Part shown: piece after piece, positions 25,379 to 36,515 of the stretch | Layout: every line of letters begins with the position of its first letter | Position numbering within the stretch: position 1 is the stretch's first letter | From: Paralvinella palmiformis | Lineage: Eukaryota > Annelida > Polychaeta > Terebellida > Alvinellidae | Direction of reading: 5' to 3' | DNA length: 64,000 nucleotides | Assembly (NCBI GenBank): GCA_025642065.1 | Contig: JAODUP010000165.1 | Coordinates: forward strand, 1 to 64,000 | Notes under the pieces: model-generated | The model's database searches: none | What the model saw: only the letters and a program-made list of their open reading frames with translations | Told to the model about the DNA's origin: nothing | Position numbers and translations under genes: made by a program

Positions 25379-27142
25379 CTACATGATTAAAAACAAATTA
25401 TCATAGGTTATTGTGTTTTTGTTACAAAAATATATATTAGTGAAAACAATTCTGTGTAATTCAGTCATCTACGTCAGTATTCTGTGTTCTTTTATATGTT
25501 CAATTTCAGTTTCACTTTTACTCAGTACACGGATACAACAACATGGTTTGAGAAGAAATTTCAGTGATGTTATATTTATATTTAACACCGGTGTTATCAG
25601 ATCTTTACACAAAAGAATGCCGGCATTGTAGGGATTTAGAATAAATGGTATCAAAACCAGCAAATATTTTGGGGTATCAACCTATCTATCAACCAGACGA
25701 TTTAATGGCAAAACTTTTCTAATATACAATATTCTTCGTTGTGTCTTACCCAACACGTTATATACCAGAATTACCTATGGACTTTCGAATTACACGAACA
25801 ACGATAACGTGGATATTTTATCATTCACAGACGCCATGAAATATTATTTTCTGACGAATATCAAAAGCAAATTCCATCGAATACAAATTATTTGCCACGA
25901 TTATATCACTCGGTGAGATTATGGAGACAGACAGCGAGTATTATTTCTAGGCGTATGTTAATTTACAACAAGACTGATAGTGACGTAGACGTGATATATT
26001 CGAAATGGTAAGACTGGTTTATGTATGGATTTTGTATAATCGAAACTCCGGTAAAATGTATCAGAATTGTTGTCAATATTTTTTCATTAACATTTCAAAT
26101 AATTGCTGTCAACGTCGGTCAAGTCAATACACTACCAGAAGTCTACTGATCACTAATCGTGCCGTGAACACTTAGTTCTTGATGCGTCGCCCATTTTCCA
26201 CATAAACTCGTACAGAGGCCTGTGGTGCCTACACTCAATCAGCATACATATATAGCTGAATACGTAACAGAATTTCAAAAGCAACGACCTAATTTATACC
26301 AATTTAAACAATCATTTCTAGCATGCAGATGTTTTCTATAAAACATTGTTTCGCTTCCAGAATGAACCCCGTATCAAATAATTGTCATCATCCATAATAG
26401 CGTTTATATCTAGACTTGAATTTTAAGAAAAGTTGTGACAAATGTTCTATTCGTATATTCATTTATTTTTGAATTCTTAATATGCCTAAAAGGTTTTGTA
26501 TACCACAAGGTGTTCGCCTGCGAAAACTATGAATGTATGAGTATATGTAGCTAGTTCATGAATTTCAATTGATCACTCGATTGTATTTCAACCTAAGATT
26601 GAGCGAAGAGCTCCAACAACACGCACAGAAGGTTTAGGAAATGCGATATAAAACTCTGATGTATAACAACAAATTATACACTCATGCACGGTATGGGGTC
26701 TTCCCAACATTAGTTTATTCTGAAAAAAAAATTATAGGCACCAATTGATTATCTCCCATTTATTTAATACCCGTCTCTATCAATTAAATGTTTCACACAA
26801 CACATACCCTCCCAAAATAATATCAAAACATGACAAATTCATGCAGAAGAATCACAAAATCAGTTTTATAACTGGTCGATTTAAACAGGTAAATATCAAA
26901 TAGTTATGTGCATATAACCTGTATGATGTTACGTTTTTACACGAAAATTTGTTTTAATTTAGTCCACCTTCATATTTGAGCAAAACCTAGTTGCGTTTAC
27001 CTCACCGAAAATACCTTAAAAATGCTTTTAGACATATAGTCGGATTAGATCTCACAACCAGAAGAACTTTGCATTGTATGACAAGATGTAGAATGTCCAG
27101 TAGTGGAAATGTGTCAGTAAACAAATATATCACCGTACTTAC
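25379..27142. other. Intron between delta-D and beta-C
   Basis: Aligns with 21457-23310. No further exon recognised. Confidence 0.6.
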
Positions 27143-27259
27143 CATAGTGATAACTTCATCCTGTCTCGTGTTCTCGCAGATAGAGGCAGAATTAACTGAA
27201 TGTATTTCCTTTGAGTGCGAACCAGATCGGTTTTGAGGCATCCTTGCCGAATTCAGTGT
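27143..27259 (-). CDS. Delta-D exon
   Basis: 117 bp, phase 0-0, acceptor GATATCTCTTTCAG-like, donor GTAAGTAC. It encodes TLNSARMPQNRSGSHSKEI and HSVNSASICENTRQDEVITM, differing from delta-C at four residues. Confidence 0.7.
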
Positions 27260-27592
27260 CTGAAAGAGATATCTGATGATAGAGCAGGACAACGCAATAG
27301 ACACTTTTTGAGTGTAGCCCTATCAGCACTCCCATCACCAAATTCGCCGTAATATTTAGCCAAATCCATTATATTTGCAAAATACTGCCGAAGGTTCAAA
27401 TTACATAATCCTGATAATAAACGCAGTTATCAGATAATACATTACAGCATTTTCGTAGGTTTATGATCCACAAAAGTCTTTAAATAATAAAATTTGTTAT
27501 TCTGGACGTAATAATCTCAGTCAAGTTGCTTTGGCTATCTTAGTTAATTAGGTCTCCTTAACTGTGTTATTTACATCACATATAGAACTTAC

Positions 27593-27766
27593 ACTAGATT
27601 GATTGGGCGGCATGGATAGAATGGTTGCTATGGATTTGATTATTCTGCTGGAGCTGGCATCATTTGTATTAGAGGTATTATTTGACACATTTGATCTTTC
27701 TGATATTTTAGCTGTTTTTTTCTGGTGATCTCCTTTGTCCTCCAGAATATTGATCTCCTCTTGATC
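27593..27766 (-). CDS. Alpha-D exon
   Basis: 174 bp, phase 0-0. It encodes DQEEINILEDKGDHQKKTA, SERSNVSNNTSNTNDASSS, ending MPPNQSS. Acceptor AACAATGTAG, donor GTAAGTTC. Confidence 0.65.
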
Positions 27767-28090
27767 CTACATTGTTAAATAAAAAAATATAGACATATAT
27801 TATATATTTGCACAAAATACATATGTTTTAATTATATATCCCTGCGTATTAATTATGCACACGTCCCATAATAATACTAAAAATTTAAATTATGCTTGAA
27901 TGTTGAACAAAAAAGAAATGTCACAGCGGAATTGCATCAGCACTGAAAGGCAACATTTTCGGAGATTTCCTGTTGAGTATATAGGGGCAAAGCGCACCCC
28001 TCAGGGGAAAACGCACCCCCTGACAGCTTTAGGTGTACTCAGTGAATAAACACGCGAAATAATCAACTATATGAAATAAATACATGAAAG

Positions 28091-28812
28091 TAATAATAAT
28101 AATAATAATGTATATTTATTAAAGCCCCACCTATAATTCAAAAGCGCTGTACAAATAATATGTAATATAATAATACCCCAAATAATATGTTTGTAAAAAG
28201 AGATTTAAAATTTTCAAGAGACGACGCATTTCTAATATCTGCCGGCAACCTATTCCACAGAGTCGGGGGCTGCAACACTAAATGCACAATCACCATATGA
28301 TTTAAGCCGAGACACTGGCACCTGCAATAGTATCTGACTGGATAGTTTTTTTCGGGATGACTTTTTAAATGACACCAGTTAACACAGGTATTCTGGCGCC
28401 ATATCATTAATAGATTTATAAGTTATTAATAAAATCTTGAAATTGATACGCTGTCTAACAGGTAGTCAATGTAGTTTTTGAAGAATTGGGATGATCGGAT
28501 TTTCGAGTATTTGTCATTATGCGAGCTGCATTATTCTGAATTCGCTGAAGGTGATTAATGTTATAATCAGATATGCCATATAACAGGGAGTTACAATAGT
28601 CTGTATAAGTTGTAAAAAAGACATGGACTACAATTACAAGTGCTTCTTGTGTCAAGAATGCTTGGATGTTCTTAAGATGGTAGTAGGCAGCTCGGCATAC
28701 TGATGTCACATGTACACACATTTTTTACTGACCCATTAAGGGTAGTCGAAGATGCACCGATCTATTATGTTGGTGTCTTTAGGGATTTAACTTAATGTGG
28801 TGATGTATAATA
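28091..28812 (-). mobile_element. LINE B family 3' fragment
   Basis: Minus-strand match to the C-terminal RT and 3' end of the element at 11401-14217. Readable parts include VCRAAYYHLKNI, SLLYGISDYNIN and LWNRLPADIRNASSLENFK. The tail ends in GGCTTTAATAAATATACATT plus ATT repeats (28091-28109 on +). It lies between two copies of the GGGGCAAAG-GCACCCC word, so it inserted into the Tigger-like element. Confidence 0.9.
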
Positions 28813-29074
28813 TAACTATAAAAGACGCAATGCGTTATTGCGAGCAATAATCCAATATATGCTATTTTTTAGATTTTGATGCTATGATTTGGGGGCAAAG
28901 TGCACCCCACTTACTTGTGGCAAAGTGCACTCGGTGTTTGTTTAGAAGTTGTTTATGAACTATTACCCTCATATTATTAAGTGCAGTTATTAATTATTAA
29001 TGCTATTTGCTGCTCGATCATTACGCTATAATACTGCAATATTATGTTAGATTTAACGTTTGTGTCTTGTAGAG

Positions 29075-30478
29075 ATGGTTCGGAAATATAAACGCAAGAC
29101 TACAAACTTATTCAGACCGGCAATCGCTGCGGTAAAAGAGGGAAGGGGCATGAAAGGGGCCGTTAAAGATTACGGCATTCCGAAAAGAACTCTGATGAGA
29201 CATTGTCGGGGCAAGGTCGCCCAGCTTGACGTATCCGTCCTGGGAGGAAAATGACAAGTCTTCGCTGATGAACTGGAGAATGAAATAATGACAACCATAC
29301 AACGTAAAAAAATGGTGGTCTGTCTACTAACTGTGTACGTAGATTGGCATAAATTGTGGCGGATATGAAGGTAATTGCCAACCATTTCAGCAAAGCAACT
29401 GGCACGGCAGGCTGCGATTGGTTGAGTCAGTTTATGAAGAGACACTCCACTTTGTCGATACGCGCGTCGATTGCTACGAGTTTAGTAAGCATCAATGACT
29501 TCAATTGTCATGCCAACTAGCATTTGTTTGTTGTATTGAAGAGTGTGTTGCAATCCGGTAGCTTCAATGCACTCAACGTTTGGAACTGCGACGTAACTGG
29601 TTTTTCAACCGTAGCAAGTGGTGTCGATAAAGGGAGCGCAACGGGTTCGCAAGGTGTCCGGTGCAGAATGCGGTGCCAACATAACCGCTCTCTGCTGCAT
29701 GAATGCTGCTGCACTTGTGTACCTCCTCTCTTTGTCTTTGTGCGTAAGCACATGATCGCATCTTTAATGAATGGTGCACCCGGCGGTTCAATTGCTGGAG
29801 TCAATCAACGGGGATCGGGTTACATAGACATATGTTCATAAGGTGGCTGCAACATTTCATCACAATCACTGGATGCACACTGGTTAGCCCTCACATCCTC
29901 CTACTAGACGGGCATGTGAGCCAGAAGACGCTCGACGCCATAGCGTTTGCCGGAGAACATGGCCTTCATCTCGTCACGTTTCCTCCTCACTGCTCCCGTC
30001 GGCTTCAGCCGTTAGACAGACATTGTTTAGGTGTCTGAAAACATCCTACAGCGGCGCATGTCACACAGCTGGCAGTTAGCAAACCGAGGACGGGCCACCA
30101 CGCACCACGATGTCATGCCTATATTCCTGCAGGCTTGCGTCAACTCGGCAACCATGCAAGCGTCTGTGAATGGGCTCGCTATATCGGTCATATGACCGCT
30201 GAACGAGGACAAATTCAGCGATGAATTAAACGCCTTTGAGACTACCACTCTTGTTCAACCAGCCGTTCGAGACGAAAACACGACGCCGCTATCCGGCCTG
30301 TCGTCTGAGACGAACACGACGCCGCTATCCAGCCTAGCACAGCCAACGTGTTGACCTCCTCGCCCTACAAGAAGATGGGTACTGACAAGAAACAAAGGCA
30401 CAAAGAAGCTAATAAGTAATCGGCCAACGCCGCCGCTGCTGCCGCTGTTGCTGGCCCTTCTCTTGACTGATGCCATGA
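29075..30478 (+). pseudogene. pogo/Tigger-like transposase, fragmented
   Basis: ATG at 29075 starts MVRKYKRKTTNLFRPAIAAV and GIPKRTLMRH, a psq-type helix-turn-helix. After several stops come CDWLSQFMKRHSTLS (CENP-B-type DNA-binding tail), then in a plus-frame NVWNCDVTGFSTVA (first DDE Asp block), PPLFVFVRKHMIASLMNGAP, then ILLLDGHVSQK with GLHLVTFPPHCSRRLQPLD (second Asp block), and a C-terminal SVNGLAIS segment. Domain order fits a full-length transposase, but at least four frame changes or stops are present. GC content and codon use differ from the AT-rich host surroundings. Confidence 0.85.
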
Positions 30479-30616
30479 TTTACAATGTGCCGTAGATTAT
30501 AGCCACCTGGTGTACACTGTCACTGCTTATAGATCACGTGTGCTGGCTTCAACATTGTCGATGTTTTAATAGGGAAATAAATCCTGATTCAAATAATTCT
30601 AAGTATCTAAACTGAC

Positions 30617-30733
30617 CTGTCATAATTATTTGAACCATAACTACATGTAACACCAGCATCAAACATAGCGTCATGTATTGTGTCAAAGCATTCGATTGTT
30701 TCACGTTTGCGATGACCGAATGTATTTGACACA
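30617..30733 (-). CDS. Candidate exon of unknown gene
   Basis: 117 bp between acceptor TAATTATGAGGCAG and donor GTCAGTTT. The frame in phase 2-2 reads VSNTFGHRKRETIECFDTIH and DAMFDAGVTCSYGSNNYD without stops. Phase differs from the neighbouring SH3-gene exons (phase 0), so it may belong to another gene, to DNA carried with the transposon, or be chance. Confidence 0.3.
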
Positions 30734-31324
30734 CTGCCTCATAATTACAAATATTGCTGGAATTTGTTTTAAATTTAAGAGTTTTTTCGTTTGACGAGGA
30801 TCACTAAGTGACTTCGAAAACCGAAACTTCGAATTATCTGACTTCCAGTGAACGGAAGCTTATAACATGTAAGGTGTACACTTCAGTATAACATGTAATG
30901 GATAAGAAAATAGGAGATTGTTATAATTAGTACGATTGTAATCAGAGGTCATCATTATTGTGAGGTGGGGAACTGAAATTGTGTTACTAATTACCATTTA
31001 GCCTAAACACAGCTCAACTAATCAAACAATTTATGTATTTCCGGTATGGCGCCGTCACGCGACTAGGTGTTTGTCAGTTAAAACTGGCAACACGTGACTG
31101 ACCAGTTGGCTGGTTGACTTCATTTAAAATAACGAACGTGATTCAAAAATAATCTTTATTACAAATTATATAAACACTATATCACCAATCTTGTTGCCTA
31201 ATTAGATCGCATTTATGTTAATGCTATTACATACTAAGTTCAACAAACCATTCATTTTGCTTTCCATTTCTAAGGAATTGACAGTTGATGACCAAATATT
31301 AAGGAATACTGATGAAGAATTTAC

Positions 31325-31610
31325 CTTGGGGTTATCCTTCTGTTGATTAGATGAGTCGGATGAAGACGTTGTTGATCCACCCTTAGCCCTACTGATAACA
31401 ACAGTTGTTGATGTTTTGGTGTCATTTGTTTCATCGGGTGTCTTGTCTACACCAGGTTCAGTGTGTTCCGTAAGTTTGTTACTAGGGATGTTTTCCGTAC
31501 TGTCAAATTCGACTTGGTGAGATTTTATACCGGCTCCAGCATTTGTATAATCCGATATGCCAGTTTTGAGCTCTGAATTCAACCTTTTATCGCCATCTTT
31601 GGTCAAACAA
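31325..31610 (-). CDS. Gamma-D exon
   Basis: 286 bp, phase 2 to 0, acceptor TTGATTTCAG, donor GTAAATTC. It encodes CLTKDGDKRLNSELKTGIS, NKLTEHTEPGVDKTPDETND, VVISRAKGGSTTSSSDSS and ends KDNPK. It is in frame but shorter than gamma-B because internal segments are missing. The frame also stays open beyond the donor, as in gamma-C, but there the second donor is changed to GAAAGC. Confidence 0.65.
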
Positions 31611-31688
31611 CTGAAATCAATTTTGATTAATGCGTTATCTGATTTCAAAAATAGCAAACCCTTGATAGTATCCACCTGTAATGCTTAC

Positions 31689-31780
31689 CTCTTATTTGTG
31701 GAAGCATCTTCAGCTGAAGTTCCTTCGGTGTCATAAGTCTCTTCCCTTTCAAGATCCATAGCAATTACCCTTTCTTTGTT
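31689..31780 (-). CDS. Beta-D exon
   Basis: 92 bp, phase 0 to 2, acceptor AATATTGTAG, donor GTAAGC. It encodes NKERVIAMDLEREETYD and ends EDASTNK. First recognised repeated exon of the gene in minus-strand order. Confidence 0.65.
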
Positions 31781-33235
31781 CTACAATATTAACAAAATAA
31801 AACATGCAAATACATTAGGTTGTTGTATATTATGTTACAATAAAATATATTTGAGAAAACAATTCTAGGCAATTCAATCACCTACGTCAGTATTCGGTGT
31901 CCTTTTAAATGCTGAATTCCAGTTCATCTTTTACCTTGTACATGGATATAATCAAAGCTTTTGACTCAATGAAGTGTACACAACAGAGAAGAAAATTTAG
32001 TCGTGTTATTTATTATTTAATACGAGCGTTATCAGACATTTACAGCTATGTATGCTAGCTATTGCAGGGATCGAAAATAAATACTAACACCAATACCAAA
32101 TGTTTCGAGGTTTCGTCTTTTCCACCAACCAGCCAGCTTAATGACAAACATGTGTTTTCCTTAGATTATCCGATATTCTGACTACTGTCTCAAATATAAC
32201 ATTATATTCGAGAATTACCAACAGACTTTCATATTAAATTCTATTTTCTGTTACAATAATCAATATTAGTGAAAACAATTCTCTCTGTGATTCAGTCATC
32301 TACTTCAGCATGCTGTGACCTTTTAGATCTTCAATTGCAGTTTAACTTTTACTCGGTGCATAGATACAACAATAGTAATTGAAAAGAAGAAACTCCAGAG
32401 ACGTTATTTTTATATTGAATACGGATGTTTTTCAGATATTTACACCAAATAAAGCTGGGTATTTTAGCGATCTAAAATAAATGGTATCAAAACCAGAAAA
32501 TATTTTGGGATTTCAACCTTTCTATCAACCAAACGATTTAATGGAAAAACTGCTACCCGTGGATTATCCAATGTTAATCAAACGTCCGGACAGACATTAA
32601 GTAATTTCAAGGTAAAAGCTCATTCCCAACAAGGTAAAGCTATATTAGCCAATGGCACCTCACGAATAACTAGAGATAATAAAGATATAATAAACTAGGT
32701 TACTTACCTTGGCTCGATTTTCTTTTCCTACGTTTAGTATCGATTATTGGAGTGTATCAGTGATGTGCTGCCAATAAGTCAGTCATTCGCTGTAGTACAA
32801 ATTCAATGTAACTCGTTCAAAGGGGTGGTACTTCCATTGTTTTCCACGACGCATAAACAGGCCGTCATATCATAGCAAATGGGCTTTCAATGTTGGGGAA
32901 CAAATGCTCGTAAATGACTTTATCATGAAACTGTTAATGAGTAATTGTTTACTCCCTTGATACCTACTCTATGTTGAGTTGTTTACTCAGGGTCAGATTT
33001 GTACACCTTTGTTATATACAATATGCTGAACAGTTCTCGCAATCGTTTTCTTGCCTTTCGTCGAATTTTGTGTTTTCATTTCCTGTTATAAGATTATTAG
33101 TAGAGAATCATGTTCTAAAGTGATAAACCAAAGTTTAAACGTGATATTTGGATTTCACTTAATTACTCCTAGAAATACCTCCTGTTAGTAAGGACACTCT
33201 ATTAGAATTGTCATTTATTGTTGTTATTATTATTA
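31781..33235. repeat. Upstream introns with mixed A-type and B/C-type repeat
   Basis: 31781-32180 resembles the intron beside beta-A; 32230-32580 resembles the introns beside beta-B and beta-C (shared CAATCAATATTAGTGAAAAC and ATAAATGGTATCAAAACCAG words). This order points to unequal exchange between units. A possible splice donor GTAAGT on minus lies at 32702-32707. Nothing else coding seen to 33235. Confidence 0.6.
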
Positions 33236-33312
33236 GTAGTAGTTATAGTAGTAGTAGTAGTTCTGATAGTAGTAGTAGTAGTAGTAGTAGTAGCAGCAAC
33301 ACTAGTAGCAGT
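33236..33312. repeat. AGT-rich trinucleotide repeat
   Basis: Imperfect AGT units, changing to AGC near 33292. Confidence 0.9.
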
Positions 33313-33380
33313 AGTCTCTCTTATGACGGATACATGGCTAACTGACAATACTTCTGACTAGAATGGTTATGGGAATGTAG

Positions 33381-33435
33381 TAACTCTCTCTCTCTCTCTC
33401 TCTCCGCTCTCTCTCCCTCTCTCTGTGCGCGCGCG

Positions 33436-33468
<33 letters not shown>

Positions 33469-33490
33469 GTGTGTGTGTGTGTGTGTGTGT
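33381..33490. repeat. Compound microsatellite (CT)n-GCGCGC-(TA)n-(TG)n
   Basis: Mirror arrangement of 2104-2265 with a short CG-rich insert (GTGCGCGCGCG) between CT and TA runs. Confidence 0.95.
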
Positions 33491-33940
33491 TTTAGCTGTG
33501 TATAATAAGGCACAGGCACAGAGAATCTCGAACCGTGAATTCAAACTCTGGACGTTTCTTCAGGGGACTGAATCCAGAGTGGCGACTTTTCTTGCTGAGA
33601 CATGTGTAATGTCTCACCAGGTGTTATGCTTTCATTCAAACAACAATTATAACTCCAAACTGATTTTTTTTAAATTAGTTGCAAGTATAATTAATTACCG
33701 TTAAAATTAGAGAAAATTAAAGAAAAAACTAATTTCTAAAATAATCCAGAAGAGGATAATCTAAATATAAAAAAGAAACTATGATTAAAACAAACCAGGC
33801 TTTGTGTCGAACACTACGGCCAAGAAAGATTAAGCCTAAAATGGAAAATAAATATTAATACACAGTATGAATAATGTATGAATAATATAAGCATAAATCA
33901 GAATAAATTCATATTAATACTAATAGCAGCGATATAACAC
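33491..33940. other. No gene recognised
   Basis: Short open frame 33465-33704 starts in the TG repeat and shows no motif. Confidence 0.5.
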
Positions 33941-33954
33941 GACTCAACCCAATA

Positions 33955-33996
33955 GCAACGATCGGTTTCGACCTATTCAAGTCTTCATCAGGTTGC
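33955..33996 (-). ncRNA. Hammerhead-ribozyme-like motif (type I)
   Basis: On the minus strand, 5' to 3': GCAAC (33996-33992), the core CTGATGA (33991-33985), A, GAC, loop TTGAATAG, GTC (stem II), core GAAA (33969-33966), CCGA, then TC, then GTTGC (33959-33955). GCAAC and GTTGC pair perfectly as stem I (5 bp) and GAC/GTC as stem II (3 bp). Stem III is minimal (A-U closing CCGA). The expected cleavage site follows the C at 33960. Penelope-like retroelements and retrozymes are known to carry such small type I hammerheads. One extra A after CTGATGA departs from the strict consensus, so activity is uncertain. Confidence 0.55.
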
Positions 33997-34655
33997 ATAG
34001 AATGTCTAACGTTACCATATTGCTCGAGGTTTATATACACAATTTTCAATAGGTGTGTGATAATAATGTGAATTGATTTAGATGTGATTATATAGAAGTA
34101 TCTTATCCGCTATAGCAGTTTTGTAATTATTATTATTATTATTATTATTTGTATATTATATATACTTAGCTGGTTATTATGAGTTCATTAGTAATCCGTG
34201 ATGAGCAATAAAAGTTAGTGAAATGACATTTGCAGTATTTTATTATTTCGTTGAAGCATTCTAGAAAACTTATTGTTATTAATTGCTAAATGTGTGGAGA
34301 TCTATGTCTATGATAATACTGGAGATGAGTTAACACTTGTACAACTATCACAGGTTGTGTGTGTCGTGTGGACTGATTAACCAGACTATTGTTATAAGAA
34401 ACTTTCTATTGACAATTATTGTTCAGTATTAGTAGTTGTGACAATAATTCACTTCATTTGTGATAATCATCTTATTATTTCTTGTCATTATACTTCTAGT
34501 TAAGCTGAGTTTTCCTTCTGTCATTTAATTAGATTTTGTTGGATGATTTGATGGGATTACATCATATTTTAAATTTGAATAAAGGTATTTAGTTCAGTAT
34601 ATGTCCATTTTGATGTTAAATGACACACAACGGTATAGGTTATTATGTAGTTATG
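33997..34655. other. Possible Penelope-like remnant around the hammerhead motif, no open frame
   Basis: Contains an ATT run near 34129-34150. No RT or GIY-YIG motif was found. The element identity rests only on the ribozyme-like motif. Confidence 0.3.
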
Positions 34656-34659
34656 ACTA

Positions 34660-35210
34660 ACAAAAATACGAAATCTGGCAATATTAGCAGCCATTCTGAA
34701 TTCGAAGATGGCCGACAGGTATTAAATAACACCAAAATGAAGGCCTAAAACCCATGAGCAAGTATTTAGTTATTGAAAAAATATGGCAGAAAATGTGATT
34801 TCCGGTAGTTTTCAAGAGTCATAGGGATTTTTCAGTGTCATCTTTGGATTCCTCAACCCCCAAAACATGGATGTAGATACCAAGATCTCCATTTATCCTA
34901 AATGCCGAGTTATAGGCGAAAATGTAATTTTCCTAATTTCACTGACGCCATTTTGAAAATGACGTCACACAAGTAGTCTCTCCCAATTTGCTGATGGTGG
35001 CATCCATTTTACATGTTGGGAGAGGTCTCAGGAACAAAATAAAATAGGTGTCATGCATTCATGGGGACAGAAGATGCACGGGGGGGGGCAGTTCTGGGAC
35101 AAAATCTTGCAGCTCAAAATTCCACAGTACGAAATCTACCCGGACATAATCCCACAGTACAAAATACCACAGGACATAATCCCATAAAGTGAAAATAGAG
35201 ATAAAATCCT
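34660..35210. repeat. Unclassified interspersed-repeat-like block
   Basis: Contains GCCATTTTGAAAATGACGTCA, an earlier related CCATTCTGAATTCGAAGATGG, a G-run (35081-35089), and a short tandem phrase CACAGTAC.AAAT..CC.GGACATAATCCCA repeated twice at about 35122-35186. No coding potential. Looks like a non-coding transposon, not assigned. Confidence 0.35.
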
Positions 35211-36380
35211 ACATCAAGTAATTGTCCATCTTTTCTTAACACTCCAGTTGTCAGTAGTATATATAATACAACTCTACCGTATATTATACCATTATTACAG
35301 AATAATCTTTCTGAAATGAAAACATCTCGGACTCTGCCCACATTGAAACAAAATGTTAAATTATGGTATCACATTGACTGTAAATGTGGATTCTGTGTAT
35401 CCTGTAAAATTAATATAACAATAATTAAATAAACAGAGAGATACATTTATACACACATTTCATTGAGTTCTTCTCTAATTAGATTAGGGTTTTCTTTCAT
35501 AAGAACCGGTATTAATACAATACAGTTTTTAATACAAGTATATAGTTATGAAATATGTTTTAACACAAGCTTTTTTCCTGCCTAGTATTCATGCTAATCA
35601 ACATATATCCGATGTATGATTTTTTGGCAGGTTTTTAATGCGGGTTTCGTTAATAGGTATTAACATAATGCAATGCTTATTCGAAAATATACTGATAATT
35701 TATGTCAAAAAGAACGCAGTGCACTACTGTTATTTCTTACTATACCATACTATAAATAAACGTTTCGTCTTCTATACACAGGCGATAGAGTACTAGAAAC
35801 TATCCAATTATAAGGTCAAACCGCACATGGAAACAAATCACGTCTACGTATACGATCTTTGAAGCACTAATTACGACCCCTGTACAACATGGTCGGATAA
35901 TCCGCAAGGATACAGTATCTCTTTTGAAGTGGAACTTCAGATGGTCTTCAAGGAACGTGATTTACTCCCATGATGGCCCAGAGTGGCTGTAATGCCCATT
36001 GGCCACCTATGTTGCAGTAACCAGACGTATAGCACAGATAAAATGAAATGATCTATTGATGTGGCAGTCACAGTGCCCAGGCATTCCGGCAGTCAGAAAT
36101 TGCACAATATTTATGTCACAAACGTGTGTATAATCGAAGTAGTGGTTTTTAGCGGAGTTCACATTAATGGAAATTCAAGGTATAGCATTCACACTTCACA
36201 TTTAAAATCAAAGTAACCTAACCCAAAGGAAATTTGTTATAACATGATAACTCACCAATTTCAATTAACTTTATTGGAAATGAATTTTGGGAGGAAAATG
36301 GCTAAGAAGACAGATTGAAATAAATTGGGAAAAAAAACATGTTCTGTTTATGGTGAAAGCATTCAAAATGTACTCGGAAA
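35211..36380. other. No gene recognised
   Basis: AT-rich DNA with no motif-bearing open frame. Confidence 0.5.
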
Positions 36381-36399
36381 GGATGGGTAGTTTATCAAT

Positions 36400-36515
36400 T
36401 TACTGGAGTAGAAGTACTGAGTACAACCTATCCTGAGTACTGAGTACATCCAAATACTTCAAAATGTGTATCCAAGTAATGTAAGTGTGAGTACATGAGT
36501 ATACGAGTCGATCGG
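36400..36515. repeat. AGTACTGAGTAC-type palindromic repeats
   Basis: GAAGTACTGAGTACA, CCTGAGTACTGAGTACATCC and GTGAGTACATGAGTA recur within about 115 bp. Such stacked near-palindromes often occur in transposon end regions; the partner end was not found. Confidence 0.4.

Larger units (their letters stand above)
24560..27790. repeat. Tandem duplication unit 2 of the SH3 gene
   Basis: Copy of 20620-23960. Its upstream neighbour (31040-32700) carries a further partial copy with beta and gamma exons. Confidence 0.85.
27985..30480 (+). mobile_element. pogo/Tigger-like DNA transposon, decayed, with a LINE inserted
   Basis: Left end region begins after a TATA with GGGGCAAAGCGCACCCC; the word GGGGCAAAGTGCACCCC returns at about 28890 and once more shortly after, beyond the inserted LINE. 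Transposase coding follows from 29075. Comparison with the empty site in unit 2 (near 24545-24590) shows roughly 3 kb of extra DNA, from about 27985 to about 31020, so the original element may extend past 30480. No right terminal repeat was found. Confidence 0.75.

Noticed and set aside
32708..32727. 20-bp exon (minus) before donor GTAAGT at 32702
   Set aside because: The donor is good, but the possible acceptor gives an implausibly short exon and other frames upstream have stops; kept only as a remark.
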